From: Parachlamydia acanthamoebae
Lineage (GTDB): Bacteria > Chlamydiota > Chlamydiia > Chlamydiales > Parachlamydiaceae
Assembly: GCF_000875975.1 (NCBI RefSeq)
Contig: NZ_BAWW01000008.1
Span: forward strand, 248,001 to 312,000
Reading direction: 5' to 3'
Length of the DNA stretch: 64,000 nucleotides
Shown: piece by piece, positions 51,633 through 62,825 of the stretch
Position numbering within the stretch: position 1 is the first letter of the stretch
Layout of the letters: every line of letters begins with the position of its first letter
Notes under the pieces: model-generated
Told to the model about the DNA's origin: nothing
The model's input: the letters and a program-made list of their open reading frames with translations, nothing else
Database searches by the model: none
Translations under genes and position numbers: made by a program

Positions 51633-51657
51633 AAAGGCCGGGTTTTGCCCGGCCTTT
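51633..51657. terminator. Bidirectional terminator between 50053 gene and rpoC
   Basis: Ten-base stem AAAGGCCGGG/CCCGGCCTTT with loop TTTTG. The minus strand continues with TTTTATTTTAAG, giving a good terminator for the rpoBC transcript; the plus strand ends weaker (TTTCAAC). Confidence 0.88.
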
Positions 51658-51677
51658 CAACTTAATTTAACACACAG

Positions 51678-54600
51678 TTAAAATACGCTTTCAAAATCAA
51701 AGACTAACTCTTCTTCATGGTCTTTATCAACAAACTTCTTCACGCGCTTATGCCGTTCGAAACCTGTTCCCGCAGGAATGATATGTCCCATAATGACGTT
51801 TTCTTTGAACCCTAACAGGTAGTCTGTTTTTCCTGCACAAGCGGCTTCTGTCAAGACACGTGTTGTATCTTGGAAGGATGCTGCTGAGATGAAGGATTCT
51901 GTTCCTAAGGAAGCTTTTGTAATACCCAACAAGACAGGAGCTGCTTGAGCTGGTTTTCCACCTTCTTTTGCAACTTTCATATTCTCGTTCTCAAAGTCTT
52001 TCTTATCCACTTCTTCACCGTAGAGCAAGCTTGTATCACCTGGATCGACAATACGTACTTTTTTCAACATCTGACGCACGATAATTTCAATGTGCTTGTC
52101 GTTAATGTCTACCCCCTGTAGACGATAAACTTCTTGAACCTGATTAACCAAGTATTTTTGAAGCTCACGTACACCGCAAATTTCCAAAATTTCATGTGGA
52201 ATGACCACACCATCTGTTAACTGCTGACCTTTAATGACATGGTCGCCACGTTGAACGATTAAGTGTTTAGTCTGAGGAATCATATGTTCTTCTTCCATAC
52301 CTGTTGACTCATCTCTTACTACAAGAATACGCTTATTCTTGTGGAGGCGGAAGTCAACAACCCCGTTCATTTTGGCAATCTCAGCAGAATCTTTTGGCTT
52401 ACGTGCTTCGAACAACTCAGCTACACGAGGAAGACCCCCCGTAATATCCTTTGTTTTCAAAGCTCCGCGAGGAAGACGTGCTAGCAATGTACCTGCCGTT
52501 GCGAACTGACCTTCTACCACCGATATAATCGCCCCGGATGGAATTGGGTAAGTACCAATTAGCTCTTTGCATTCCTGGTCCGCATAAATCACAATCTGTG
52601 GATGCAATTCGCCACGGTGTTGTTTTACAATTAGCTCTACCTGACCAGTTTGCTTGTTTGTATCACGCTCTGTTGAGATCCCTTCTACGAGATCTTCGTA
52701 CTTCACAAAACCTGGGCGATCGCAAATAATTGGGATATTGTGTTGTTCCCACTCTGCAATCTTCGTATGAGGCTTAACTTTACTTCCATCAGCAACAAGG
52801 ATACGTGTTCCCAATTCCAACGTAAAGGTTTGAAGTGACTCAATCGATTTTGTAGAGAGTAACTTTTTATACTCATCTAAGGATCGGCCTTCGTCTCTAA
52901 CAATGTTCAAGGATCCATTCTTATTAAGAACAACCCAATGGCCATCATCATTTTGCACCGTTCTTAGGTCTGTATAAACAACAATCCCTTCAAATTCGGA
53001 TACAATCTCAGGACTTAAGCTTGCAGAAGCGATACCACCCAAGTGGAACGTTCTCATCGTCAACTGCGTTCCAGGTTCACCAATGGACTGAGCTGCGATG
53101 ATACCGACAGCTTCACCCATGCTGACCTGACGTCCATTCGCGAGGTTAACACCGTAACATTTCGCACAGACACCACGTCTAGTTTCGCAAGTGAGCACTG
53201 AGCGAATTTTAACGCTTTCAATACCAGAGTCGTCAATTGCTTCAGCTTGCAGAATAGTCAATGTATCGCCTATCTTAGCAAGAAGCTTTGTGCTATCTCC
53301 TGGAAGATAAACGTCATCACAAACAGTTCGGCCGAAGATACGATCCTTCAACGGGAGGAGTTCTTCTTGACCTTGCTTAATTGGGGAAACTTCAATTCCA
53401 TTCAAAGTTCCACAATCTTCTTCTGTGATAATCACGTCAGAAGCAACGTCAACAAGACGACGTGTCAAGTAACCGGAGTCCGCCGTTTTCAACGCAGTAT
53501 CCGCAAGACCTTTACGCGCACCGTGAGAAGAGATGTAGTATTCGTGTACAGTCAAACCTTCTCTAAAGTTAGAGGTAATTGGAGATTCGATAATCGCACC
53601 AGAAGGTTTCGCCATCAATCCACGCAAAGCACCTAACTGCTTAATCTGGGATTTGTTACCCCGCGCACCAGAGTCCATCATCATAAATAATGGATTTAAC
53701 TGGGAGTCGTTAATTTCACTAATCAGCTTAAAGAGTTCCTCGGATAGTGTTTCAGAAACTTCTGTCCAAATACTAATTGTCTTAGATTGACGCTCACCAT
53801 CTGTAATAATACCGTCTTCATATTGCTTTTTAACAAGAGCAACACGTTGGTGGGCTTCCTCTAAAATCTTCTCTTTATTCGCAGGAATTCTGACATCGCA
53901 AACACCCATCGAAAGAGCCGCTTTAGTTGCTTCTAAGAATCCAAGGTTTTTCAAGTTATCCAAGAAGCGAACTGTCGCTTCCAAGCCCACTTTTTTATAG
54001 CAACGCATGACCAAGTCGCCCATTTTCTTTTTGGGCATACTATAGTTTTGGAAACCAAGCTCAGGAGGAACAATTGTATTAAACAATACGCGACCTGGTG
54101 TTGTTTCAATAATTCCATTTTCTGTACGCAGCCTAATTTTCTCATGAATATGTAGACCATACTGATCTGAACCTTGAGCACCTTTGCGGTCTTGACGAGC
54201 TTCAGAAGATGCCAATGCCATCAATACTTCTTGAGAATCGCGGAAAACACGTGTTTTATATCCGTGATCTTCTGGAATGTAAAGAGGATCGCACATTAAG
54301 TAATAAAGGCCCAAAGTCATATCCTGAGAAGGAACAGCAGCTGGACGTCCAGAGGATGGCAAGAAGATGTTATCAGGAGCCATCATGAGCAACTTAGCTT
54401 CTAGCTGAGCTTCTACAGAAAGAGGAACGTAAACAGCCATCTGGTCACCGTCGAAGTCAGCGTTAAACGCAGAGCAAACGAGAGGGTGAATACGAATCGC
54501 TTTACCTTCAATTAAAACAGGTTCAAACGCCTGGATACCAAGACGGTGCAAAGTAGGTGCACGGTTCAACAGTACAGGGTGACCTTTAATAATGTCTTCT

Positions 54601-55823
54601 AACACGTCCCAAACTTCTGGTGCATGTCTTTGAATCATTTTTTTAGCTGAACGGATTGTGTAAACATATCCTAAATCTTTCAAACGTTTAACAATAAAAG
54701 GTTCGAATAGTTCAAGAGCCATCAATTTTGGCAAACCGCACTGATTGAACTTCAATTCTGGACCAACAATAATAACCGAACGACCAGAGTAGTCTACACG
54801 TTTACCCAACAAGTTTTGACGGAAACGCCCTTGCTTCCCTTTCAACATTTCAGAAAGAGATTTTAGAGGACGGTTTCCAGCACCCATTACTGGATGACCA
54901 TGGCGACCATTGTCAAACAACGCATCTACAGATTCTTGCAGCATTCGCTTTTCGTTGCGAACAATAACTTCTGGTGTTTTAAGCTTTAAAATTGCTTTCA
55001 AACGGTTATTTCTATTGATGACACGTCTATACAGATCGTTTAAGTCAGAAGTAGCAAAACGACCACCATCTAATGGAACGAGAGGACGGAGTTCGGGTGG
55101 AATCACGGGAACACAGGACATCACCATCCATTCGGGTCTGTTGTCTGAGGAAAGAAAGCTTTCCACAATTTTCAAACGTTTTGCTAGCTTCATTCTAGCT
55201 TGTAGAGATTTGGATTTACGCAATTTCTCTTTCAAATCGACGAGGAGACCATGCAAATCTTCAGATTTCAGTAATTCACGAATCGCTTCACCACCCATCA
55301 TGGTCACAAAAGCGTCTCTTCCCCATTTCTCTTGCGCTTGTCTAAGTTCAGCATCTGTTAAGAGTTGTTTTTTCTCCAAATCTGATTGACCTGGATCGAC
55401 AACCACATGCTCTTCGTAATAAATAATGCGCTCGAGATCTGTAGAAGACATTCCCAAAACGTTACCAATACGTGAAGGCATTGTTTTGAAGAACCAAATA
55501 TGAACAACAGGTACTGCTAAATCGATGTGTGCCATTCTTTCGCGGCGCACTTTTGATAGAGTCACTTCTACACCACAACGATCGCAAACAATCCCTTTGT
55601 GCTTAATTTTTTTGTACTTACCACACGCGCATTCCCAGTCGCGAGTAGGTCCAAAAATCTTTTCACAAAAAAGACCACCTTTCTCAGGTTTAAAAGTTCT
55701 ATAGTTAATTGTTTCAGGCTTTTTAATTTCGCCGTGAGACCATTGATTCCGAATGACCTCATCGGAGGCAATCTTAATTGTCAGCTTGTCAAATTGCCCG
55801 TCTTGCTGATTATTTTCTGACAT
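51678..55823 (-). CDS. rpoC: DNA-directed RNA polymerase subunit beta'
   Basis: Largest catalytic subunit of RNA polymerase. The active-site motif NADFDGDQMA with the metal-binding Asp456, Asp458 and Asp460, the N-terminal zinc region (CACGKYKKIKHKGIVCDRCG), the second zinc-binding Cys cluster (CETRRGVCAKCYG) and the trigger-loop region GEAVGIIAAQSIGEPGTQLTM (in two stretches) are seen. 1381 residues is usual. AGGAG precedes ATG 55823. Cotranscription with rpoB is expected, though the 210-base gap carries an unusual inverted repeat. Confidence 0.98.
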   Translation of the reverse strand: MSENNQQDGQFDKLTIKIASDEVIRNQWSHGEIKKPETINYRTFKPEKGGLFCEKIFGPTRDWECACGKYKKIKHKGIVCDRCGVEVTLSKVRRERMAHIDLAVPVVHIWFFKTMPSRIGNVLGMSSTDLERIIYYEEHVVVDPGQSDLEKKQLLTDAELRQAQEKWGRDAFVTMMGGEAIRELLKSEDLHGLLVDLKEKLRKSKSLQARMKLAKRLKIVESFLSSDNRPEWMVMSCVPVIPPELRPLVPLDGGRFATSDLNDLYRRVINRNNRLKAILKLKTPEVIVRNEKRMLQESVDALFDNGRHGHPVMGAGNRPLKSLSEMLKGKQGRFRQNLLGKRVDYSGRSVIIVGPELKFNQCGLPKLMALELFEPFIVKRLKDLGYVYTIRSAKKMIQRHAPEVWDVLEDIIKGHPVLLNRAPTLHRLGIQAFEPVLIEGKAIRIHPLVCSAFNADFDGDQMAVYVPLSVEAQLEAKLLMMAPDNIFLPSSGRPAAVPSQDMTLGLYYLMCDPLYIPEDHGYKTRVFRDSQEVLMALASSEARQDRKGAQGSDQYGLHIHEKIRLRTENGIIETTPGRVLFNTIVPPELGFQNYSMPKKKMGDLVMRCYKKVGLEATVRFLDNLKNLGFLEATKAALSMGVCDVRIPANKEKILEEAHQRVALVKKQYEDGIITDGERQSKTISIWTEVSETLSEELFKLISEINDSQLNPLFMMMDSGARGNKSQIKQLGALRGLMAKPSGAIIESPITSNFREGLTVHEYYISSHGARKGLADTALKTADSGYLTRRLVDVASDVIITEEDCGTLNGIEVSPIKQGQEELLPLKDRIFGRTVCDDVYLPGDSTKLLAKIGDTLTILQAEAIDDSGIESVKIRSVLTCETRRGVCAKCYGVNLANGRQVSMGEAVGIIAAQSIGEPGTQLTMRTFHLGGIASASLSPEIVSEFEGIVVYTDLRTVQNDDGHWVVLNKNGSLNIVRDEGRSLDEYKKLLSTKSIESLQTFTLELGTRILVADGSKVKPHTKIAEWEQHNIPIICDRPGFVKYEDLVEGISTERDTNKQTGQVELIVKQHRGELHPQIVIYADQECKELIGTYPIPSGAIISVVEGQFATAGTLLARLPRGALKTKDITGGLPRVAELFEARKPKDSAEIAKMNGVVDFRLHKNKRILVVRDESTGMEEEHMIPQTKHLIVQRGDHVIKGQQLTDGVVIPHEILEICGVRELQKYLVNQVQEVYRLQGVDINDKHIEIIVRQMLKKVRIVDPGDTSLLYGEEVDKKDFENENMKVAKEGGKPAQAAPVLLGITKASLGTESFISAASFQDTTRVLTEAACAGKTDYLLGFKENVIMGHIIPAGTGFERHKRVKKFVDKDHEEELVFDFESVF

Positions 55824-55906
55824 GCATGTCTCCTATATAAATTGGCCGTATGCACAGGCATTAAAGAGGCATTTATTTTTTAACAGTCGCGATGTGTGTC
55901 TATTTA

Positions 55907-55992
55907 ACCACAGAGTGCACAGAGACTACACAGAGCTTTGCGGCTCATAATTTGCGGTAGTAGTTCTCTGTGTACTCTGTGACCTCTGTGGT
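55907..55992. repeat. Inverted CACAGAG repeat element in the rpoB-rpoC gap
   Basis: Left arm 55907-55935 (ACCACAGAG, CACAGAG, CACAGAG spaced by two and four bases) is complemented by the right arm at 55965-55992 (three units in the opposite sense). The central about 29 bases form a loop. The six CACAGAG-type units look like a small repeat element inserted into an operon; the stem could act in RNA processing or partial termination. Confidence 0.75.
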
Positions 55993-56033
55993 GAATAAAT
56001 TTCACACGTCACATCGTTTGATATACATTAGTG

Positions 56034-59000
56034 TTAGACCGTCTCTGTACGAATATCAAGGCCTAGACCTTGCATTTCCTTAATTAATACATTGAAGGAT
56101 TCTGGAGTTCCGGATTGTAGGAGGTTTTCTCCTTTTACAATCGACTCATAGATACGCGTACGACCCGAGACGTCATCGGATTTCACTGTCAACAATTCTT
56201 GCAACAAGTGCGCAGCACCGTAAGCTTCTGCAGCCCACACTTCCATCTCCCCGAAACGCTGACCTCCCATTTGAGCTTTACCACCCAATGGTTGTTGTGT
56301 CACAAGCGAGTAAGGTCCAACCGCTCTTGCGTGGATTTTGTCCGCGACAAGGTGACTGAGTTTAAGAATGTAGATGTAACCTACAACTACGGAGCTATCG
56401 AATCGATCCCCTGTGCAACCATCATGTAGGTAAAATTTACCATCTGATGGCATCCCTTGTTTTTCCATCATTTCCCAAATTTTATTTTCGGGGAATCCTT
56501 CGAAAACAGGACTCTTCACATTGATTCCTTGTTTCTTTGCAGCAAAGCCAAGGTGGGTTTCAAAAAGCTGACCCATGTTCATACGTGAAGGCACGCCTAA
56601 CGGGTTAAGAATAATTTCGATTGACTCACCATTTGGCAAGAAAGGCATGTCAGCTTCTGGAACAATCCTAGAAACGACCCCTTTGTTTCCGTGGCGGCCA
56701 GCCATTTTATCCCCAACTTGCAATTTACGCTTTGAGGCTACGTAGACTTTCACTTGTCGAATGATGCCTGGATCAAGATCTGTATCTCCTTTACGCATGA
56801 ATTCAACTTCAGTCTTATATTGCGTCTCAAGAGTTTGCGTTGCAATTTCATAGTCGTGCAAGAATTGCTTAAGTGCATTATAAATTTGATTGTCTGGCAT
56901 TAAGAGATCTTCAACATTCTCTTTCTCAAGTTCTTCGATCAAATCTTGTGTAATCAGCATTCCCTCTTCAATAACCACTTCAGCAGTCTTACGGTGAACA
57001 ATTGTTCCCGGTGCTGTTTCGTTAAGGAGGAGAGCTCCAATTTTTTCACGACGCTCAGTACGAAGTTCAGATTGCTTTTGTTTGAATTCTTTTTGAATAT
57101 CTTTTAAGCGAGAAGCTTCTTCAACAAGTTCATCATCGGTTTTGGATAAACGGTCTCTGCGACTAAACACTTTTACATCCATGACCACCCCTTCTGTACC
57201 AGGAGGAACAGTTAAGGAAGCATCTTTAACATCCGCCGCTTTCTCACCAAAGATCGCACGTAATAGACGTTCTTCAGGAGCGAGTTCTGTTTCTGATTTT
57301 GGTGTAATTTTTCCGACAAGGATATCACCCGGTTTAACTTCTGCACCGATGCGGATAATCCCGTCTTCACCTAGGTTTAGCAACGCTTCATCTGATACGT
57401 TTGGAATATCACGTGTGATCTCTTCTTTTCCAAGTTTTGTATCACGTGCTGTCAGTTCAAATTCTTCGATGTAGATCGAAGTATAAGCATCTTCACGCAA
57501 TAGCTTTTCAGAGATGATGATCGCATCCTCATAGTTATATCCAAACCATGGCATGAAAGCGACGAGTACGTTTCTTCCAAGAGCGACTTCCCCTTTATCT
57601 GTTGCTGGCCCATCCGCAATCACATCACCCGCTTTCACTTCATCGCCAATATTGCATAAAGGTTGCTGGTTAATGCAAGTTCCCGCGTTTGAACGCAAAA
57701 ATTTCTTCAGGTAGTAAGTCTTTTTATCCAAACGGTTGTCTGTTGGAGAAATCACAATTTTCAGGCCGTCTACGTATTCAACAATCCCGTCTTCATGTGC
57801 GATCACAACAGCACCCGAATCGCGTGCAGCACGTGCTTCCAAACCTGTTCCGACAATCGGAGCTTGCGGTCTTAACAATGGCACACCTTGGCGTTGCATG
57901 TTAGAACCCATCAAAGCTCGGTTCGCATCGTCGTGTTCGAGGAACGGAATGAGCCCCGTTACAATTGAGACTAATTGTTTTGGGGAAACGTCCATATGCG
58001 TGATTTTAGAGGATTCAATCTCTAAAGGCTCACCTCTCCAACGCGCCCAACAAATCGGTTCAGCAAACATTTTGAATTCATCGAGAACAGCCGAAGCTTG
58101 TGCAATTACACAACGTTCTTCTTGGTCAGCTGTCATGTACTCAATTTCATCTGTGACAACACCTTCTCTCACGATTAAGTAAGGAGTTTCGATAAATCCA
58201 AATTCATTAATTTTTGCAAAAGAGGACAAGGAGGTGATCAAACCGATGTTTGGTCCTTCCGGTGTTTCAATTGGGCAAATGCGTCCATAGTGGCTCGGGT
58301 GAACGTCACGTACTTCAAAGCCTGCACGATCGCGATTTAAACCACCTGGTCCAAGAGAGGATAGACGACGTTTGTGCGTCAATTCGGCGATAGGGTTCGT
58401 CTGGTCCATAAATTGAGAAAGCTGTGAACGACCAAAGAAGTCTTTCAAAACTCCAGATAGGCCTTTCGCTGAAACAATTTTTCCTGGGGTGAGAGTATCT
58501 GAAGAGAAATCAAATAAGTTCATTCTTTCACGAATGATTTTCTCCATTCTCGCCAATCCAATACGGCATTGGTTTTGAATCAATTCACCAACTGATCTGA
58601 CGCGACGATTTCCTAAGTGGTCGATATCATCGACATACGTATCTTCTTTGTTCTGTTTCAAACTAATGAGATATTTTAAAGCACCGATCACATCTTCTTT
58701 CGTCAATGTCACAGTTTTAAGCTGCTCATCACCAATTTCAAGACCCAATTTGGAATTGAGTTTATAACGACCAACACGTCCTAAATTGTAGCGTTTTGGA
58801 TCAAAGAAAAGGCGCATAATCGCAGAACGTGCATTAGATAATGTCGCGGGTTCACCGGGCCGAATCTTACGGTAGAAGTCTTTAAGCGCGCTTTCGTATG
58901 AATCTGTTGGATCTTTGGAAAGCATTTTAATAATAGGGCTTGCTTCGTCAGCATCTTCTGCGATACGAATTACATCGATTCCGGCATCAATCATGCGTTT

Positions 59001-59789
59001 AAGCATAGCTGTTGTAAGTTTTTCACCCGCTTTTCCAAAGACAGTTCCACTTTCTTCATCGAGAACATCTTGCGCCAAAATTTTTCCAACTAAATCGGAA
59101 AGATCTTTGTCGTTCTTCAATTTTATTTTGCGCGTACTGAAAAATTCTTCAATAATGTCTGCATTCGTTGAGTAACCTAATGCGCGAATAAATGTTGTTG
59201 CCAAAATTTTACGACGACGCTTTTTACGATCGATGTAAATATGAATCAAATCGTTTGAGTCAAAAGCACCTTCTAACCAGCTACCACGGTAAGGAATGAT
59301 TCTAAAGGAATAAATCCAATTTCCGCGCATGTGGCGTTCTTGCTCAAAGCAAATCCCTGGGGAACGGTGCAACTGGGAGACAACAACCCTTTCAGCGCCG
59401 TTGATAATGAACGTTCCTTTTTCGGTCATAACAGGAATGGTCCCCATATAGACCTCTTCCTCTTTAATCCCTGTTTCATCCGTCAAACGAAACTTAACTT
59501 TCAAAGTTACGTTATAGGAGATTCCTCTTCTGATGCATTCATCAGGAATATATTTTGGAACTCCCAGGCTATATGACAAAAATTCCAGGGTCGTTTTTTC
59601 GTCGTATGACTTAATAGGAAAAATTTCGTTGAAAACTTCTTGTAAACCAATATTTTCCCGTTCATTTGGGAACAAGTTTGCTTGTAAGAATTGATTGTAT
59701 GACTTGACTTGAATCTCAATGAGGTTGGGAAGATCAATAATTTCTTCCTTTTCAACAAAACTCACCCGATGCGGCGGCCTTTGCAACAT
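56034..59789 (-). CDS. rpoB: DNA-directed RNA polymerase subunit beta
   Basis: Second catalytic subunit, 1251 residues. The rifampicin-binding region reads [20 protein letters not shown] plus [14 protein letters not shown], i.e. the wild-type-like cluster, and the C-terminal SRMNMGQ and [19 protein letters not shown] motifs are present. ATG 59789 has AGGGAG about ten bases upstream. It follows rplL after 278 bases and precedes rpoC. The lengths and order agree with chlamydial RNA polymerase genes. Confidence 0.98.
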   Translation of the reverse strand: MLQRPPHRVSFVEKEEIIDLPNLIEIQVKSYNQFLQANLFPNERENIGLQEVFNEIFPIKSYDEKTTLEFLSYSLGVPKYIPDECIRRGISYNVTLKVKFRLTDETGIKEEEVYMGTIPVMTEKGTFIINGAERVVVSQLHRSPGICFEQERHMRGNWIYSFRIIPYRGSWLEGAFDSNDLIHIYIDRKKRRRKILATTFIRALGYSTNADIIEEFFSTRKIKLKNDKDLSDLVGKILAQDVLDEESGTVFGKAGEKLTTAMLKRMIDAGIDVIRIAEDADEASPIIKMLSKDPTDSYESALKDFYRKIRPGEPATLSNARSAIMRLFFDPKRYNLGRVGRYKLNSKLGLEIGDEQLKTVTLTKEDVIGALKYLISLKQNKEDTYVDDIDHLGNRRVRSVGELIQNQCRIGLARMEKIIRERMNLFDFSSDTLTPGKIVSAKGLSGVLKDFFGRSQLSQFMDQTNPIAELTHKRRLSSLGPGGLNRDRAGFEVRDVHPSHYGRICPIETPEGPNIGLITSLSSFAKINEFGFIETPYLIVREGVVTDEIEYMTADQEERCVIAQASAVLDEFKMFAEPICWARWRGEPLEIESSKITHMDVSPKQLVSIVTGLIPFLEHDDANRALMGSNMQRQGVPLLRPQAPIVGTGLEARAARDSGAVVIAHEDGIVEYVDGLKIVISPTDNRLDKKTYYLKKFLRSNAGTCINQQPLCNIGDEVKAGDVIADGPATDKGEVALGRNVLVAFMPWFGYNYEDAIIISEKLLREDAYTSIYIEEFELTARDTKLGKEEITRDIPNVSDEALLNLGEDGIIRIGAEVKPGDILVGKITPKSETELAPEERLLRAIFGEKAADVKDASLTVPPGTEGVVMDVKVFSRRDRLSKTDDELVEEASRLKDIQKEFKQKQSELRTERREKIGALLLNETAPGTIVHRKTAEVVIEEGMLITQDLIEELEKENVEDLLMPDNQIYNALKQFLHDYEIATQTLETQYKTEVEFMRKGDTDLDPGIIRQVKVYVASKRKLQVGDKMAGRHGNKGVVSRIVPEADMPFLPNGESIEIILNPLGVPSRMNMGQLFETHLGFAAKKQGINVKSPVFEGFPENKIWEMMEKQGMPSDGKFYLHDGCTGDRFDSSVVVGYIYILKLSHLVADKIHARAVGPYSLVTQQPLGGKAQMGGQRFGEMEVWAAEAYGAAHLLQELLTVKSDDVSGRTRIYESIVKGENLLQSGTPESFNVLIKEMQGLGLDIRTETV

Positions 59790-60008
59790 GATGAAGGACT
59801 CCCTGGTATAGCTTGAATTAGGACATTGACCTTGGCAAAACTTTACTCACAGGTGAATTTGGGGGCATGCCTCCGTGTTCACTATCTTATTAAATGAGCG
59901 TTTGCAAGGAAATACTATAACAATTGAGATTTTCTTCTTAGCGAAGAAGATCTGAATTGGAACATTATTTATTTACGGGCTTATGGCCGTTTGATTAAAT
60001 GCCGAAAT

Positions 60009-60044
60009 CCCAGGATCATAGCTTTTTATGGCCATGATTCTGGG
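60009..60044 (-). terminator. Hairpin/attenuator between rplL and rpoB
   Basis: Imperfect 14-base stem (CCCAGGATCATAGC with GCCATGATTCTGGG, two wobble positions) downstream of rplL, without a strong U-run. Partial terminators in this gap set the ratio of ribosomal proteins to polymerase in many bacteria; that role is inferred here. Confidence 0.5.
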
Positions 60045-60067
60045 TTATTGCATACTAGAAGTAGATC

Positions 60068-60454
60068 TTACAGACCTTTCAAAGTAACTTTGCAACCAGC
60101 TGCTTCGACTTTCTTCTTGATTTCTTCAGCTTCAGCTTTAGGAGCTGTTTCTTTTATAACTTTTGGAGTTGATTCAACAAGTTCTTTTGCTTCTTTCAAT
60201 CCAAGACCTGTGATTTCACGCACAACTTTAATTGCACTGATTTTCTTGTCATCAGTTACTTTTTCAAGTGTGATTTGGAAATCTGTTGATTCAGCTGCTG
60301 CTGGAGCTGCTGCTGCTGGCGCTACAGCCATAACTGCTGCCGCTGCTGCTGCCTTAACTCCCCATTTTTCTTCTAGGGCAGTTTTCAACTCCGCCATTTC
60401 TAAAACTGTCAATTGGCTGAGCTGCTCCACGAGTTCTTCTTTTTTATTGCTCAC
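60068..60454 (-). CDS. rplL: 50S ribosomal protein L7/L12
   Basis: Stalk protein recruiting translational GTPases. 128 residues: N-terminal dimerisation helix, an Ala-rich hinge ([16 protein letters not shown]) and the globular C-terminal domain with [20 protein letters not shown]. Start is GTG at 60454, preceded by GAGGT six bases upstream. It is 20 bases downstream of rplJ and part of the same transcript. Confidence 0.97.
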   Translation of the reverse strand: MSNKKEELVEQLSQLTVLEMAELKTALEEKWGVKAAAAAAVMAVAPAAAAPAAAESTDFQITLEKVTDDKKISAIKVVREITGLGLKEAKELVESTPKVIKETAPKAEAEEIKKKVEAAGCKVTLKGL

Positions 60455-60474
60455 GATATTACCTCACTAAATTA

Positions 60475-61014
60475 CTAAGCTTCTGTTAATGAATTGTTCT
60501 CGTCGTTTTCTTGCTTGCATTTGTTGTCTAAGCAATACACAACGCTTGTTACGATGGCTTCCATCACCGATAAGGTTTGCGACAGTGGTGCTTCGAAGAC
60601 ACTCAGTAACTGTGCTCTCATCTCATCCATAGATGGCAATTTGGATAATTTCTCAACATCTTCGCTGTTGTACATTCTTCCATCAAAACGACCACCCATT
60701 ACATTAATGGTTTTGTTTTCGTCTTTGAATTTGAAGACAACTTTTGCGGTTTCGATGGGATCTTGACCTGCGAAGACAATTCCAATGTGACCTGGAAGAG
60801 CTTCAAGATCTAATTTGATTCCTACGCAGTCGGCAGCCTGTACTAAAACACGCTTTTTTACCATTTCCAGGTTTCCGCCAAGTGTTGATACCCTGCGACG
60901 GAAATCGGCAGCTGCGTTTGCAGTTAATCCCATGTAATTGATGATCACAAAGGAATCAAAATTTTCGATTTGCCCTTTGATTTCATCCAAAAGAAGTTGC
61001 TTTTCTTTTCTCAT
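60475..61014 (-). CDS. rplJ: 50S ribosomal protein L10
   Basis: Base of the ribosomal stalk, binding 23S rRNA and L7/L12 dimers. 179 residues with SFVIINYMGLTANAAADFR and LEMVKKRVLVQAA near the N-terminus, and a long C-terminal helix for L7/L12 attachment. Only 15 bases separate it from rplA, so the long L10 autoregulatory leader known from enterobacteria is absent; any regulation would act elsewhere in the operon. The tail ends in a polar CKQENDENNSLTEA stretch. Confidence 0.96.
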   Translation of the reverse strand: MRKEKQLLLDEIKGQIENFDSFVIINYMGLTANAAADFRRRVSTLGGNLEMVKKRVLVQAADCVGIKLDLEALPGHIGIVFAGQDPIETAKVVFKFKDENKTINVMGGRFDGRMYNSEDVEKLSKLPSMDEMRAQLLSVFEAPLSQTLSVMEAIVTSVVYCLDNKCKQENDENNSLTEA

Positions 61015-61029
61015 CTTTCACTTACTCCT

Positions 61030-61731
61030 TTATGATGAACCAACGGCTTTACGTAGATCGATTTTAAATCCAGGTCCCATCGTGGAAGAAATGACCATGG
61101 ACGCTAGGAATTCCCCTTTAGCTGCCGCTGGTTTAGCTTTTTGCACTGCACTGAGAAAGCTTTGAATATTCTCTTCTAGCTTATCGAGTGCAAATGAAAG
61201 CTTCCCTACCATGCAGTTCACAACACCATGACGGTCGATTTTAAACTCAATTTTACCGGCTTTGAGTTCATTAATCGCCTTAACAATGTCGTTTGTGACA
61301 GTTCCGGCTTTAGGAGTAGGCATTAAGCCTCGGGGCCCGAGAACTTTACCTAATTTACCTACATCTCTCATCATATCTGGGGTTGCAATCACTGCATTAA
61401 AATCAGTCCAGCCCCCGTTAACTTTTTCAAAAAGTTCTTCGTTACCCGCGAAGTCAGCACCAGCAGCTAAGGCTTCTTTAACCTTATCGCCCTTAACAAA
61501 AACAAGTATTTTCATTAATTTACCTGTGCCATTCGGTAGTGACACAGTTCCGCGAACGCTTTGGTCTGATTTGCGAGGGTCAACGCCTAGTTTTAAAGAG
61601 ATGTCAACGGACTGATCAAATTTAACCGTTGGGCATTTCTTTAACATCTCGATTGCTTCTGTAACACTGTATGTCTTGCGAACATCAAATGTATTTGCAA
61701 TCTCCCGAATTCTTTTACTTGGACGACCCAT
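61030..61731 (-). CDS. rplA: 50S ribosomal protein L1
   Basis: Binds 23S rRNA near the E site (L1 stalk). The product of 233 residues has the family segments [35 protein letters not shown]-like [17 protein letters not shown] and the closing [11 protein letters not shown]. The frame opens with TTG at 61761, but the ATG at 61731 has AAGAAGGT just upstream and gives the usual short N-terminus; it overlaps the end of rplK slightly less. L1 commonly represses its own operon by binding mRNA; no clear site was seen. Confidence 0.96.
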   Translation of the reverse strand: MGRPSKRIREIANTFDVRKTYSVTEAIEMLKKCPTVKFDQSVDISLKLGVDPRKSDQSVRGTVSLPNGTGKLMKILVFVKGDKVKEALAAGADFAGNEELFEKVNGGWTDFNAVIATPDMMRDVGKLGKVLGPRGLMPTPKAGTVTNDIVKAINELKAGKIEFKIDRHGVVNCMVGKLSFALDKLEENIQSFLSAVQKAKPAAAKGEFLASMVISSTMGPGFKIDLRKAVGSS

Positions 61732-61741
61732 TTTACCTTCT

Positions 61742-62170
61742 TTACTCGTTGACGAGTTCAATTCCCATAGAACGTGCTGTTCCTAATACACAATTTGTAG
61801 CAGCTTCTAGGTCGCTAGCATTCATATCTTGCACTTTTGCTTCGGCAATTTTTCTTGCTTGCGAACGTGTGATCTTACCTACTTTGTTACGGTTAGGAAT
61901 AGCAGACCCTTTTTCAATGCCCATTGCTTTTTTAAGCATTTCAGCAACAGGAGGCTTTTTACAAATGAATGTAAACGTTTTATCATGATAAACGTAAATC
62001 ACTACTGGCAGGATATCTCCAGCCATCGCTTGTGTTTTCGCATTAAACTCTTTGCAGAACGCCATGATGTTGACGCCAGCAGAACCCAAAGCCGGACCAA
62101 TTGGTGGTGCTGGGTTTGCTTTGCCTGCAGGAATTTGCAGCTTAATCACTTTAACAATCTTTTTAGACAT
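61742..62170 (-). CDS. rplK: 50S ribosomal protein L11
   Basis: 142-residue protein of the GTPase-associated centre. Family motifs are [21 protein letters not shown] at the N-terminus, [10 protein letters not shown] and the C-terminal rRNA-binding domain with [15 protein letters not shown] and GTARSMGIE. It follows nusG by 57 bases and precedes rplA. Confidence 0.97.
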   Translation of the reverse strand: MSKKIVKVIKLQIPAGKANPAPPIGPALGSAGVNIMAFCKEFNAKTQAMAGDILPVVIYVYHDKTFTFICKKPPVAEMLKKAMGIEKGSAIPNRNKVGKITRSQARKIAEAKVQDMNASDLEAATNCVLGTARSMGIELVNE

Positions 62171-62227
62171 AAACCCTCAATCTCTATATTAGGCGTTTAC
62201 AGCGAGGCAACTGCTAACGCATCTTTT

Positions 62228-62776
62228 TTATGTGTTTTCTGCATCCGGTGAAATTTCTTCAACCTGAACAAACTCCAAATCATCTACACGTGTATCACGA
62301 CCAAAAATGGAAACGAGAACACTTAAACGCCCTTTATCATGGAAGACTTCCGTCACAGTTCCAATAAAGTTAACAAACACACCATCTACGATTTTTACGC
62401 GGTCGCCCACATTAAATTTGTGGCGCTGAGTAACGGTTTGTTTTTTGTCTTCAAGGTCTTTAAGAATTTCGTCCACTTCTTTTTCAGTTAAAGCAGCGGG
62501 TTGATCACCACCCAAAAAGTCGACAACACCGATTGTATTTTTTACATAGCTCCAAGATTCATCTGTTAGTGTCATCTTAATCAGTAAATATCCGGGCCAT
62601 AGACGTTTTTCGACGACTTTTTGCAAGCCATTTTTTACTTCTGAGACTTTTTCGATGGGCAAAACGACTCGTTCAATGAGTTCGCTCATCCCTTTGTGCT
62701 CACGATGTTCTTCAAGGTTTTTTTTCGCTTTTTTTTCTTGCGAAGAGATTGCCTGAACGACGTACCATTTATGCAT
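62228..62776 (-). CDS. nusG: Transcription termination/antitermination protein NusG
   Basis: Binds RNA polymerase and links transcription to Rho and the ribosome. 182 residues: NGN domain beginning with KWYVVQAISSQEKKAKKNL and including LWPGYLLIKMTL, then the C-terminal KOW domain with FNVGDRVKIVDGVFVNFIGTV. Order secE-nusG-rplK is standard. Confidence 0.96.
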   Translation of the reverse strand: MHKWYVVQAISSQEKKAKKNLEEHREHKGMSELIERVVLPIEKVSEVKNGLQKVVEKRLWPGYLLIKMTLTDESWSYVKNTIGVVDFLGGDQPAALTEKEVDEILKDLEDKKQTVTQRHKFNVGDRVKIVDGVFVNFIGTVTEVFHDKGRLSVLVSIFGRDTRVDDLEFVQVEEISPDAENT

Positions 62777-62825
62777 TGTTTTTACCGTAATCCTTGCCAG
62801 TTGAAATGTTTAGTTTGACTTAGCG

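Noticed and set aside
54910-55389. Plus-strand frame of 159 codons opposite rpoC
   Set aside because: Antisense of conserved beta' sequence with Ser/Arg bias typical of shadow frames.
57736-58182. Plus-strand frame of 148 codons opposite rpoB
   Set aside because: Antisense to a strongly conserved coding region; no start signals or family resemblance.
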